Assembly: GCA_031282385.1 (NCBI GenBank)
Contig: JAITDV010000483.1
Coordinates: forward strand, 1-13,991
DNA length: 13,991 nt
Origin: Planctomycetaceae bacterium
GTDB taxonomy: Bacteria; Planctomycetota; Planctomycetia; Pirellulales; Thermoguttaceae
Direction: 5' to 3'
This document shows, in pieces, positions 8,301 through 13,991 of the stretch. The notes beneath the pieces are model-generated. The model was not told the DNA's origin and searched no databases. It saw only the letters and a list, made by a program, of their open reading frames with translations. Every line of letters begins with the position of its first letter. Positions within the stretch are counted from its first letter, which is position 1. The position numbers and the translations under genes are program-made.

Positions 8301-9482
8301 GAATTTGAGTTTTAATCTATCGGGTTGGATTTCGTTGGTATTTTTTTTGCCTTTTTCAACATTCCATTTATCAAGTAAAACCGAAGCAACATCCGTAATT
8401 TCAAATCCTGCCGGAATCTCGAATACAGCTTCGGCGATTCCTTGATGCATTTCTGTCAATGATACGGTTGCGTGCAATCTTTCGTATTGTTCGGTAACTT
8501 CAGCAAACTGAATACTTCGCGCAAGTACAGCTTGATATGTGCTTGCGCGGTGAGAGTTCAATGACATTGTAAGATCGGTCTGTCGGTTACCGGCTGGGGG
8601 CAACAATTCAAATTGAGTTGTCAATAATTTTGTATTATTTTCGCCGGCGTGTTCTTCGATTTTACGTGATATTACTGACGCGCCGTTTTTAAGTTCAACA
8701 TCTCCCGAAATCATCAACCGCATTGAATTTTTTGCACCGTAAGGCAAATTAAACGCAATACGTTGCCGCGTCGAATCTATCTCCAACGGAGTTGTTGCAA
8801 CAATTTTTATTTTGTGTTGTTTTTTACCTTGTAGAACCAGGAGTCCTGTTTGTTTTCCAGCGGATGTTTGTGGTGGTTCATTGTGAATTTCCAAAGCAGC
8901 TGGTTTTTTTGTTTCAATATTTATTGCTTCGATCACGGATACTCGGTCAAGCGAAAACGGAATCGCAACAATATCGTCCGTCAAAACTTCTATTTCAAGT
9001 TCACCTTCGATCACCGCCCGCAAATCCGCAACCGAGATTTTATAATCACTCGCAAGTAAAACCGCATCAACAGGACTACGAGTTTTGGTTTTATCACGGT
9101 CAAGTTCCAGTAACACCTCACGTGCTTGCTTGCGTAATTTTTCAAATTCACTACGTTTGATCAGTAAACTATTTTTCGCTGATTCAAAAATTACGCCAAT
9201 TTCATTTGCTGGTACATAAATCTCACGCAACTTATTCAAAGAGTCATTTAACGAATATTCCGGCTTGACAATTGGCGCAACTGTCGATACAGGCAGTGGA
9301 GGCGGCGATGGAGGAAGCGATAAAACCGGAACTGGTTGCAATGGCGCTGGTTGGGAAGACGCTGGTTGGTATGCAGTTGGTTGGGGCAGAGCCTGATTGG
9401 ATTCTGCTTGCAATACAAAAGATTGCAACACGCCCGCCAATAAACTCATTATTGTAACGAAAAATAATTGTCTAGTTTTCAT
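5358..9482 (-). CDS. Giant exported membrane-anchored protein, family not recognised (paralogue of the upstream gene product)
   Basis: I recognise no named domain in this 1374-aa protein. Residues 1-26 look like a signal peptide (MKTRQLFFVTIMSLLAGVL...LQA). A Pro-rich linker follows (31-74) containing four exact QPxxx pentads (34-53). Next come a doubled short motif (IYVPANEI 88-95, LLIKRSEFEKL 106-116), a long beta-rich ectodomain to about 1160, an SSTPRSTPP linker, a short basic helix (QITKQQIRRLK), and about three transmembrane helices (roughly 1288-1306, 1315-1333, 1340-1368). It is therefore predicted to be exported and held in the membrane by its C-terminus. ATG 9482 is preferred because GGAGGG sits 7 nt upstream and the signal peptide starts there; an upstream in-frame ATG at 9515 would add 11 residues. 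The first 11 bp overlap the preceding gene. The last ten codons are read from a repeat tail. No enzymatic motif is visible; a structural or scaffold role is only a guess. Confidence 0.88.
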   Translation of the reverse strand: MKTRQLFFVTIMSLLAGVLQSFVLQAESNQALPQPTAYQPASSQPAPLQPVPVLSLPPSPPPLPVSTVAPIVKPEYSLNDSLNKLREIYVPANEIGVIFESAKNSLLIKRSEFEKLRKQAREVLLELDRDKTKTRSPVDAVLLASDYKISVADLRAVIEGELEIEVLTDDIVAIPFSLDRVSVIEAINIETKKPAALEIHNEPPQTSAGKQTGLLVLQGKKQHKIKIVATTPLEIDSTRQRIAFNLPYGAKNSMRLMISGDVELKNGASVISRKIEEHAGENNTKLLTTQFELLPPAGNRQTDLTMSLNSHRASTYQAVLARSIQFAEVTEQYERLHATVSLTEMHQGIAEAVFEIPAGFEITDVASVLLDKWNVEKGKKNTNEIQPDRLKLKFREQLPGLTTIYLSAIKVSQLSREKSVDWQFPIFNPVNVAANSVVLGLLVEQELEMTDLVSNKLYPIDPLTLQSAIPPSALNTVPGSPLIRLASAWYAPRDQFSVKSNFKRPKTDCKVESREILLLADKTPTLQIDYTITARTGKIFETIIETPTDWKISSIITDSKKTLEFREVNTNKTSTDKRQFAVQFPYGIIPGETFRFSLFATGTVEGWFTVDSEKKISYPLFNIVNTTNAQGKIGIQFGGETDWEVVPAADENLIPLDDSVKQNLFPVALPSNPNQPVPAHIGLAEQSIKTVLAYEYLTKPFNLALKLEKLQPRLNVKSASIYSFTPTLLHVNHELWFTAKHASTQRLSFLLPIATPNTVSIEKINDHFVSSANVDGNNHQPNTRLIPIHTTYKQSEIKETFSSEVEVDGKKYRRWEVLLSKPQSGLLKLNVNFDIPIERDKNTNNNNAPQPFKLPVIIAENVAWQSDIFAIQGDEELDIQILTDTNKKELLETANTIGKVNVLRSIDVGTIAGMHHQPGKRLIGVYSVVQDNGDVVVMMQRNKLLPLVTAVIKNVTIIAQLGDSAESGTIYSVLYDICTEGVSVKLTLGGNDEIWSVKLDGQTIKPQRVGNDILIPIQQQLKNNTQTNQQSIQKSNNLRRIELVYHNRNNPLKNVRLSFPSLSVKKAEGNVVIPVMQTKWEVIPPTGYTVTKIGDAAINISDKFNPAVFQIFNVGTKIISTVAYKESDWSQYFEWLPTFEINWNILNKADVAMQTAPNVDVSGREFPSNSNSRESDVSMVCANDNGESASAPSSTPRSTPPLMADSKTAISEVSEMANFSSKTNNDDKKTKLSNSLQITKQQIRRLKTVQPVTVVINHDLNVGANYSLIGTKNIQEVSVKLANSVNRVILGWISYLVVLFVGLLFIKSNYSRKVRFVFGVFIVGTVLVFIPYFDTLATILNAAVYSSLTVAVIFIISAIIKIFYSYYKLQDSRS
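5361..5393 (+). repeat. Extra family 1 tail, within the 3' end of the 1374-aa gene
   Basis: A second copy of only the family 1 tail (CTTGAGTC, then AATTTATAGTACGA) follows the copy at 5260-5357. On the minus strand it encodes the last residues SYYKLQDSRS of the giant protein, and its junction with the complete repeat supplies the TAA. Confidence 0.75.
9332..9391 (-). repeat. 15-bp coding minisatellite, four units
   Basis: The motif CTGGTTG recurs with a 15-bp period (starts near 9332, 9347, 9362 and, with one change, 9377). On the minus strand it encodes four QPxxx pentapeptides in the Pro-rich linker of the 1374-aa protein. The unit keeps the reading frame, so copy number could vary without breaking the gene. 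Confidence 0.75.
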
Positions 9483-12400
9483 TGTTCTGCCCTCCATCTT
9501 GATTATTTGTAACAATATTGTTATTTAGTTCTGAAGTTGAAGTTGAATCTGAAACTGAATCTAACACTGGTTCCGTAATTACACTATTCTTTTTGCGCAA
9601 CGAAAATATACAACCCAACAGACGGAAGAGTAAAATTATTCCTATTCCCCAATAAACTGCTGAAAGTGTTGCCAGATATTCTGTCAAAGTTGCCATTATG
9701 AATCCCGTGAATACGCAAATAATAACTATCGCAATTGAAATCTGAATCCATTTTGCCAATGGAATTTTTATTGTCAAAATCCCGTATAAAATCAACAAAG
9801 CAAAAATTATTGAGCCGAAATTTGTATCAACTATATTGATTTTTAGCGATGTATTATTGTCGGGATAAATCGCGCTGAACGGATATTCTACTCCTGCAAT
9901 TTGAAAATCATCCCGCGGAACAGAATACTCTTTCCGCAATGATTCAATCTCATTGAGAACAGATTTTTTTGTAACCAGAATGCGGTCATTTTCATTTTTT
10001 TGTTTTTCGTACGAAAATTCTCTTGACCAATTTCCGCTGTAACCGACAATATAATAGTTGTCCGGTACGTAAACAGACAAGTCGGCTTTTTGGATTGCTG
10101 CACCGGATGTTTTACTGGATTCAGAATCGTGGGCGGGGAAAGTTGGAATTACTATTTTGTTCTTGCAAGGCGGTTCAACTGTATAACGAACATCAAGCAA
10201 AAACGGAGTATCCGGTGTAATTGAAGTCAAAGGAATCATATATTTTGCAGTTGAATCGGCTTCAAGAGCGACTCGTCTGTTATTGATTCTGACTTCGCTA
10301 ATTTTGGCGGTTTCATCGAGAGCCATTTCGAGACGTTGTTGTACGCTTCTGATTTTGAACAAACCTTGTGCGGAGATGCCTGAACCTTCTTTGGCAAAGA
10401 ATAAATTTGCGCGTATAATTCCTTTTTCGATACTTGTTCGTTTAACTTCTTCAAGTTTGTAGCGTGTTGCGATTAGTTCGAGCAGCCAATTATCGTAAAA
10501 TTCAAAAGCCGCAACAGCATCTGGAACGCGGTCTTTTTCATCAATATCGCCTTGCGGGTCGATTGGTTTTAATCCGTTTGATTTATCGGATTCACCGAGG
10601 TCAACGCTTTCAGATTTGGAGACAATGATTTGTCCCCAGATACGGTCAGCGGGTTGTTGTTTATGCGGAATCAATCTTGGGACAGTGATGTTGATGGATT
10701 TACCGATTTCGGGTTGGGCAATTACATCTTCCCAGTTCAATTCAAATTTATTGATGCCGCGAATTTTATCGCCGCGTGAAAATTCCCAAGCCGTATAACC
10801 TTTCTCAACATCGTCAGGCGGCGGAATAATTTTAGATTCACGCCAATTATTATTTGTTCGGCTGAGATTTATTCGTCCTGAAATTTGTTCGGGAATATCG
10901 ATTCGGATCGAGTTTATTTCGCTGAATTGGATATTGTAATTTATTGTTACGTTATGTTTGATTGTGCCGGACTCAACCCGAACACGATGTACTTCTTTCA
11001 ATGTCAATTGTGGTTTCCGTTTTTCCGCCTGAATTTTGAGAGCAACAATATCCTGCGAAAACAAGAATCCTGAACGCGCCTGATCTTTTGACAATACCCA
11101 ATCTTTGTCAACGATTTGTTGAATTGAGACGGGTTGAATCCCTTCGGTTTCGATTGGATTTATTCGGAAAGCGTCATCGACTTGCAACAACAATTTGCCC
11201 GAAAATTGTTCCGCGAAATCCGTCGGCATTGTCGGCAACTGTACTGGTAACTCAAATATTTCTCCAGTTTTTTTATTATGGACATTGGCGTTGTTTTGGT
11301 AACCGTAAATTTGAAGTGCTACTCTACCGATAGCTTTTTTGGACAATGCGATTGTCAACAATTGGAATTTATCGTTACCTTTAATTGTGTCGAGGTGATA
11401 GGAATCAACTTGTGCGCCCGTGTAATTATGTCCATCGAATGAGTGAACGTTGTAGCTGGTGAATGTTGTGGGAACGTAAAGTTTGAGTTGAAACAGACCT
11501 GCCCGTTCAATATTGAAAAATAACACGTTGTCCAATCTAAAATTGTGATTATTAAGAGTTACAATTGCCTGCGAAGTAGCGGTGATTCGCGGTTTAACTT
11601 TATTTACGGCAACTGCGAGTTTGTAAGAAGAGGACGATATACGGAATGCAGATTCCCATTTAGTCTTTTGTAATTGTTGGGGCAACTCTGAAAAATCCAT
11701 TCGCAACAAACCAGCGGTATCGGTCGTTTCGCAACTTATTTCATTTGTTGTTTGGATTGTTAGGATACCTTGTTGTCTTTCAGTGCCGACAGCGGAAAGT
11801 TCGGGGATGTTTAGTTTGATGGAAGTCTTAGATTTATCATTTGAGTTTTGTTGTTCTTTGAAGTCAAATAATTTTTCGAGTTCAAATCGGACAAGTTGCC
11901 GTTCTTTTGCCGGTTCAAATAAATCAATTTTGATCGTTTGAATATCATTTTTCGATTCAACTTCCCATTTTTTTATGTTTGAGTCAATAACACGCACAAC
12001 CTTTTGATCGGCAGGAATATTTATTGCGAGACTTGCAATTGATGCGCGGCTGATGGTGTATTCAAATTCTGCGGTTGTGCGGTAAATTCCTTCATCAATG
12101 GTGGTTTGTTGCAAGACTTGTGTGCTGATAAGAGCTTCAAGACCGGTTGCGCCTTCAGCTTTAGGCGTCCAAGCAATTTGGATTTCAGGCACTGTTCCAA
12201 CAAATGCGTGCAAGACAGTTTGTTTTGAGTCTTTTTCTTTTTTGTCGGTTGTGGCGGCGATTGATGGTGAGAAATTTATTTTGACGTCGGATTCGGGAAT
12301 AATCACTGTCCAACGACTCAATGGAGTTTGAGGAATTTTAAAGGAGACTGAATTTTGACCGGGTGATTTTGAGATTCCTTTTGCAAAATGCAGAGTCAAT

Positions 12401-13062
12401 TTTAATTGTTGCGGTTTGATTTCGTTTTCATTTTTGTTTTGTGTAGTTTTATTTTTTTTCTTTTCGACGATTAGTTTGTAGCCTGAGTTGGGGTCTCCGT
12501 TTATTTTTGCGGATTCGCCGTTTATTTCGGCTTTGGTAATGGCGGTATCGCCGAGTTCAACAGGTATTTCGTGCCAACCGTCTTTGAGCAATTCGATATT
12601 GAGAGTCGATTCAACTTGTACAATGTCATCTGATACTTTTACTGTACTGGACATTTCGGTAATCATTGCGTTGATGGGAGCAATTGGCGAGTCGGATTTT
12701 TTCTGATTTTCTTGAGCGGTTTCAAGTAGTTGTTTGTATTTTTCGTAAGGGACAAATACACCCCCGTCTTTGGTTTCAAAGTTATTGTTGAATTTGTTGT
12801 AAGGAATGTAGATTACGTTTTCTTTAGACGGAATGTTTCCGGTATTATTGGTTGGAGTTGTGGTAGAGTTGTCTGAAGAGGGAGTAGTCTTTGTTAGGTT
12901 GATATTGGGTTGCGGCGGTTTTGTTGAAGGAGTCGGAGGAGTTGGAGGAACGGTGGAATCGTCACATAATAATTTTGGACTTAAAGGATTAGCAATCAGA
13001 ATTGCAAGGAGAGTAAACAAAACGAAAAACGATATTTTTGTTCGGAAAATTTTTAACAACAT
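9472..13062 (-). CDS. Giant exported membrane-anchored protein, family not recognised (first gene of a coupled paralogous pair)
   Basis: I do not recognise the family of this 1196-aa protein. It opens with a signal peptide (KIFRTK, then a hydrophobic stretch about 10-24; C33 follows KLL, which is not a convincing lipobox). A low-complexity Pro/Thr/Asn linker (36-80) and a doubled motif, YIPYNKF (85-91) and FVPYEKY (103-109), follow. A long beta-rich ectodomain reaches about 1080, then about three transmembrane helices (roughly 1083-1100, 1105-1127, 1133-1153) and a hydrophilic Ser/Asn-rich tail of some 42 residues. Sequence blocks and their spacing match the downstream giant protein, for example FKIPQTPLSRWTVIIPESDV (241-260) against its FNLPYGAKNSMRLMISGDV (244-262). 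ATG 13062 is chosen because GAGGG lies 8 nt upstream; a GTG at 13077 would add five residues. Function is unknown; the two proteins may form a complex at the cell envelope. Confidence 0.88.
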   Translation of the reverse strand: MLLKIFRTKISFFVLFTLLAILIANPLSPKLLCDDSTVPPTPPTPSTKPPQPNINLTKTTPSSDNSTTTPTNNTGNIPSKENVIYIPYNKFNNNFETKDGGVFVPYEKYKQLLETAQENQKKSDSPIAPINAMITEMSSTVKVSDDIVQVESTLNIELLKDGWHEIPVELGDTAITKAEINGESAKINGDPNSGYKLIVEKKKNKTTQNKNENEIKPQQLKLTLHFAKGISKSPGQNSVSFKIPQTPLSRWTVIIPESDVKINFSPSIAATTDKKEKDSKQTVLHAFVGTVPEIQIAWTPKAEGATGLEALISTQVLQQTTIDEGIYRTTAEFEYTISRASIASLAINIPADQKVVRVIDSNIKKWEVESKNDIQTIKIDLFEPAKERQLVRFELEKLFDFKEQQNSNDKSKTSIKLNIPELSAVGTERQQGILTIQTTNEISCETTDTAGLLRMDFSELPQQLQKTKWESAFRISSSSYKLAVAVNKVKPRITATSQAIVTLNNHNFRLDNVLFFNIERAGLFQLKLYVPTTFTSYNVHSFDGHNYTGAQVDSYHLDTIKGNDKFQLLTIALSKKAIGRVALQIYGYQNNANVHNKKTGEIFELPVQLPTMPTDFAEQFSGKLLLQVDDAFRINPIETEGIQPVSIQQIVDKDWVLSKDQARSGFLFSQDIVALKIQAEKRKPQLTLKEVHRVRVESGTIKHNVTINYNIQFSEINSIRIDIPEQISGRINLSRTNNNWRESKIIPPPDDVEKGYTAWEFSRGDKIRGINKFELNWEDVIAQPEIGKSINITVPRLIPHKQQPADRIWGQIIVSKSESVDLGESDKSNGLKPIDPQGDIDEKDRVPDAVAAFEFYDNWLLELIATRYKLEEVKRTSIEKGIIRANLFFAKEGSGISAQGLFKIRSVQQRLEMALDETAKISEVRINNRRVALEADSTAKYMIPLTSITPDTPFLLDVRYTVEPPCKNKIVIPTFPAHDSESSKTSGAAIQKADLSVYVPDNYYIVGYSGNWSREFSYEKQKNENDRILVTKKSVLNEIESLRKEYSVPRDDFQIAGVEYPFSAIYPDNNTSLKINIVDTNFGSIIFALLILYGILTIKIPLAKWIQISIAIVIICVFTGFIMATLTEYLATLSAVYWGIGIILLFRLLGCIFSLRKKNSVITEPVLDSVSDSTSTSELNNNIVTNNQDGGQNNEN
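9490..9495 (-). promoter_or_regulatory. Shine-Dalgarno GGAGGG of the 1374-aa gene, inside the preceding gene
   Basis: On the minus strand GGAGGG lies 7 nt before ATG 9482 and within the last codons of the 1196-aa gene (stop TAG at 9474-9472). The reading frames overlap by 11 bp (ATGAAAACTAG). This arrangement fixes the start and implies translational coupling. Confidence 0.85.
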
Positions 13063-13070
13063 GAAATTGA

Positions 13071-13075
13071 CCCTC
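13071..13075 (-). promoter_or_regulatory. Shine-Dalgarno GAGGG of the 1196-aa gene
   Basis: GAGGG on the minus strand is 8 nt before ATG 13062. It would overlap codons of the longer GTG-started version, which favours the ATG. Confidence 0.7.
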
Positions 13076-13110
13076 ACTAATTTTTTATTGGTTGATTGTT
13101 TGGTTTTTAT

Positions 13111-13207
13111 AAACTGTTCACGCTTTAAATTTCGTTTACCTTTGCCTTGCTTACATATCGTAAAGCCGGTCTTTACGCTCTTGAGTCAAGCAATTTACAG
13201 GACGACC
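13111..13207 (+). repeat. Family 1 element in the leader of the giant-protein operon
   Basis: This is a diverged copy: AAACTGTTCACGCTTTAAAT, weakened stem TTGCTT/AAAGCC, tail CTCTTGAGTCAAGCAATTTA. It lies between the predicted promoter (13273-13303) and the start at 13062, so it would be transcribed into the 5' leader in antisense orientation. Confidence 0.8.
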
Positions 13208-13272
13208 ATGTGTATTCAAGTATATTAAGGCAATCGTTACAACTGGAATCGAGGATAGGTTCTAATGCATTG

Positions 13273-13303
13273 ATTATAATATAGTACGCCAACTGTATGT
13301 CAA
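13273..13303 (-). promoter_or_regulatory. Probable sigma70-type promoter of the giant-protein operon
   Basis: The minus strand carries a perfect TTGACA (13298-13303) and a perfect TATAAT (13273-13278) with a 19-nt spacer; an overlapping TATTAT gives a 16-nt spacer. Transcription would begin near 13265, leaving a leader of about 200 nt before ATG 13062. That leader contains a family 1 repeat (13111-13207). The spacer includes CGTACTATA, a 9-mer shared with the family 1 tail. Confidence 0.55.
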
Positions 13304-13349
13304 CAATAGACGAGTAAAAATAAATTTCCGTAGCTCAATCAAAAAAATT

Positions 13350-13405
13350 TTGTAACTATTCAGTCGTGTATTTTTTCATCAAACATATTCAAAAAATAGT
13401 TACAA
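13350..13405. repeat. Small inverted-repeat element (TTGTAACTATT ends)
   Basis: TTGTAACTATT (13350-13360) and AATAGTTACAA (13395-13405) form a perfect 11-bp inverted repeat around 34 bp. GTAACTATT also occurs singly at 4822-4830 and 5039-5047, always outside genes, so it may mark ends of another small mobile or regulatory element. Confidence 0.5.
13356..13369 (+). repeat. Short intergenic motif CTATTCAGYYGYGT, copy 3
   Basis: CTATTCAGTCGTGT overlaps the left arm of the inverted repeat at 13350-13405, linking this motif to that element. Confidence 0.4.
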
Positions 13406-13437
13406 TTCCGTAATTTGGCATTGGGGTTTGTTGATTT

Positions 13438-13495
13438 AAACTGTTCACACTTGAATTTTCGTTTACCGCCGTCTGTTTACCCATCGGAAAGCAGG
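13438..13495 (+). repeat. Family 1 element, truncated after the hairpin
   Basis: The left arm and hairpin (AAACTGTTCACACTTGAATT through CCCATCGGAAAGCAGG) are present, but the conserved tail is missing; unrelated sequence starts at about 13496. Confidence 0.8.
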
Positions 13496-13502
13496 TGCAG
13501 GA

Positions 13503-13539
13503 TAATTGTCTATTTGGTTTATGGATCAACAGACAATTA
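13503..13539. repeat. Hairpin with a 9-bp perfect stem
   Basis: TAATTGTCT (13503-13511) pairs with AGACAATTA (13531-13539) around a 19-nt loop. It lies immediately after the truncated family 1 copy and could be a terminator or an element end. Confidence 0.5.
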
Positions 13540-13589
13540 CTTAAAATACGCTAACAAGTATTTCGTTCTTAAAGGACATTGCATAACAA

Positions 13590-13608
13590 CCCGCCCCAAC
13601 GCGGCGGG
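13590..13608. repeat. GC-rich hairpin CCCGCC/GGCGGG
   Basis: CCCGCC (13590-13595) and GGCGGG (13603-13608) form a compact stem with a 7-nt loop in otherwise AT-rich DNA. No T-run follows, so a terminator role is unproven. Confidence 0.5.
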
Positions 13609-13641
13609 AAATGACTCCCACAAAAAGCCGCCATGTAAGGT

Positions 13642-13681
13642 AGGGTGTGTAAGATTGGTCTTGACTTACATCACCAACCCT
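13642..13681. repeat. Imperfect hairpin AGGGTGTGTAAG / CTTACATCACCAACCCT
   Basis: The arms (13642-13653 and 13665-13681) pair with bulges on the right side. The shape, AGGGTG...CACC..CCCT, resembles short intergenic hairpins seen in many bacteria. No gene is adjacent within the window. Confidence 0.45.
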
Positions 13682-13761
13682 GTTGAGATTCATTTTCTTT
13701 AATGTTTTGCAAATTAGAATTTACAAAAAACCAATACCCTTAAACATGGAGGTAACAATAA

Positions 13762-13878
13762 AACCCCAGCAGAAATCAAAAATTGGCCAATTGCCAAGAG
13801 AAATTACATCAAGCCAACCCAAAAGTCCGCAAATTGAACAAACGTAATCGTGAATTGAACAAACGCAAAGATAAATAG
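13762..13878 (+). pseudogene. Possible coding remnant with heptad repeats, no start codon
   Basis: A 38-codon open stretch between TAA (13759-13761) and TAG (13876-13878) reads as a Lys/Asn/Arg/Gln-rich peptide containing LNKR twice, seven residues apart, from the 21-bp-spaced direct repeat AATTGAACAAACG. It resembles the end of a coiled coil. There is no start codon in frame; ATG 13746 is in another frame. It could be the tail of a decayed gene or chance. Nothing else gene-like is visible in 13496-13991. Confidence 0.2.
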
Positions 13879-13964
13879 ACCTTTTCTCTAACCTAAAAAT
13901 ACATCAACGCAACAAAAAACCTACAACGAAAAACCGCCTTTAACTCCTCCGAGACCACCCCTAA

Positions 13965-13981
13965 CCCCTCCGAAGGAGGGG
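13965..13981. repeat. GC-rich hairpin CCCCTCC-GAA-GGAGGGG
   Basis: A perfect 7-bp stem with a 3-nt loop sits at the window edge, preceded by a related half-copy (ACTCCTCCGAG, about 13943). It may be a terminator or a dispersed palindrome; the sequence beyond is not available. Confidence 0.55.
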
Positions 13982-13991
13982 AATAAGAAGA

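Noticed and set aside
12955..12970. Lipoprotein cysteine at residue 33 of the 1196-aa protein
   Set aside because: The residues before it (KLL) do not fit a lipobox and it lies too far past the hydrophobic core; an ordinary signal peptide is more likely.
12833..13228. Plus-strand 131-codon reading frame
   Set aside because: It is antisense to the signal-peptide end of the 1196-aa gene and continues into the family 1 repeat; it is a product of low-complexity codons.
13415..13702. Plus-strand 95-codon reading frame at the right end
   Set aside because: Its first part is the truncated family 1 repeat and the rest covers three hairpins; there is no Shine-Dalgarno and the composition is not protein-like.

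Overview
The window is AT-rich bacterial DNA with five protein genes. All five lie on the minus strand, separated by intergenic regions packed with repeats. The best guess for the host is a low-GC member of the Planctomycetota. That rests on the style of the two giant exported proteins (signal peptide, Pro-rich linker, a doubled 'VPY' motif, a long beta-rich ectodomain, C-terminal membrane helices). It is an inference from memory of the phylum, not a search result, and the housekeeping genes do not decide it.

In transcription order (right to left), a sigma70-like promoter (13273-13303) precedes a roughly 200-nt leader containing one repeat copy. Two giant genes of unrecognised family follow: 9472-13062 (1196 aa) and 5358-9482 (1374 aa). 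They overlap by 11 bp, and the ribosome-binding site of the second lies inside the end of the first, so they look translationally coupled. Their proteins share architecture and collinear sequence blocks and appear to be ancient tandem paralogues anchored in the membrane. Next come der (ribosome-assembly GTPase, GTG start), an M20-family dipeptidase, and an enolase-superfamily protein related to L-Ala-D/L-Glu epimerases. The last two could work together in dipeptide or murein-peptide breakdown.

The intergenic DNA is the most unusual part. Family 1 is an approximately 98-bp dispersed element with a central hairpin, present in seven copies or partial copies. All directional copies point the same way, antisense to the genes; one copy is an almost perfect 91-bp palindrome and two are in head-to-tail tandem. 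The tail of one copy supplies the last codons of the 1374-aa gene. Family 2 is an approximately 166-bp MITE-like element with 34-bp imperfect terminal inverted repeats (214-379). A second, truncated copy in opposite orientation (5130-5259) is cut off exactly where a family 1 copy begins. A third small inverted-repeat motif (TTGTAACTATT) occurs at 13350-13405. The right end (13499-13991) holds several hairpins and a possible coding remnant but no convincing gene.

No tRNA, rRNA, CRISPR array, complete insertion sequence or defence system was seen. The candidates for something undescribed are the coupled giant paralogue pair and the small-repeat families that occupy the spaces between the genes.
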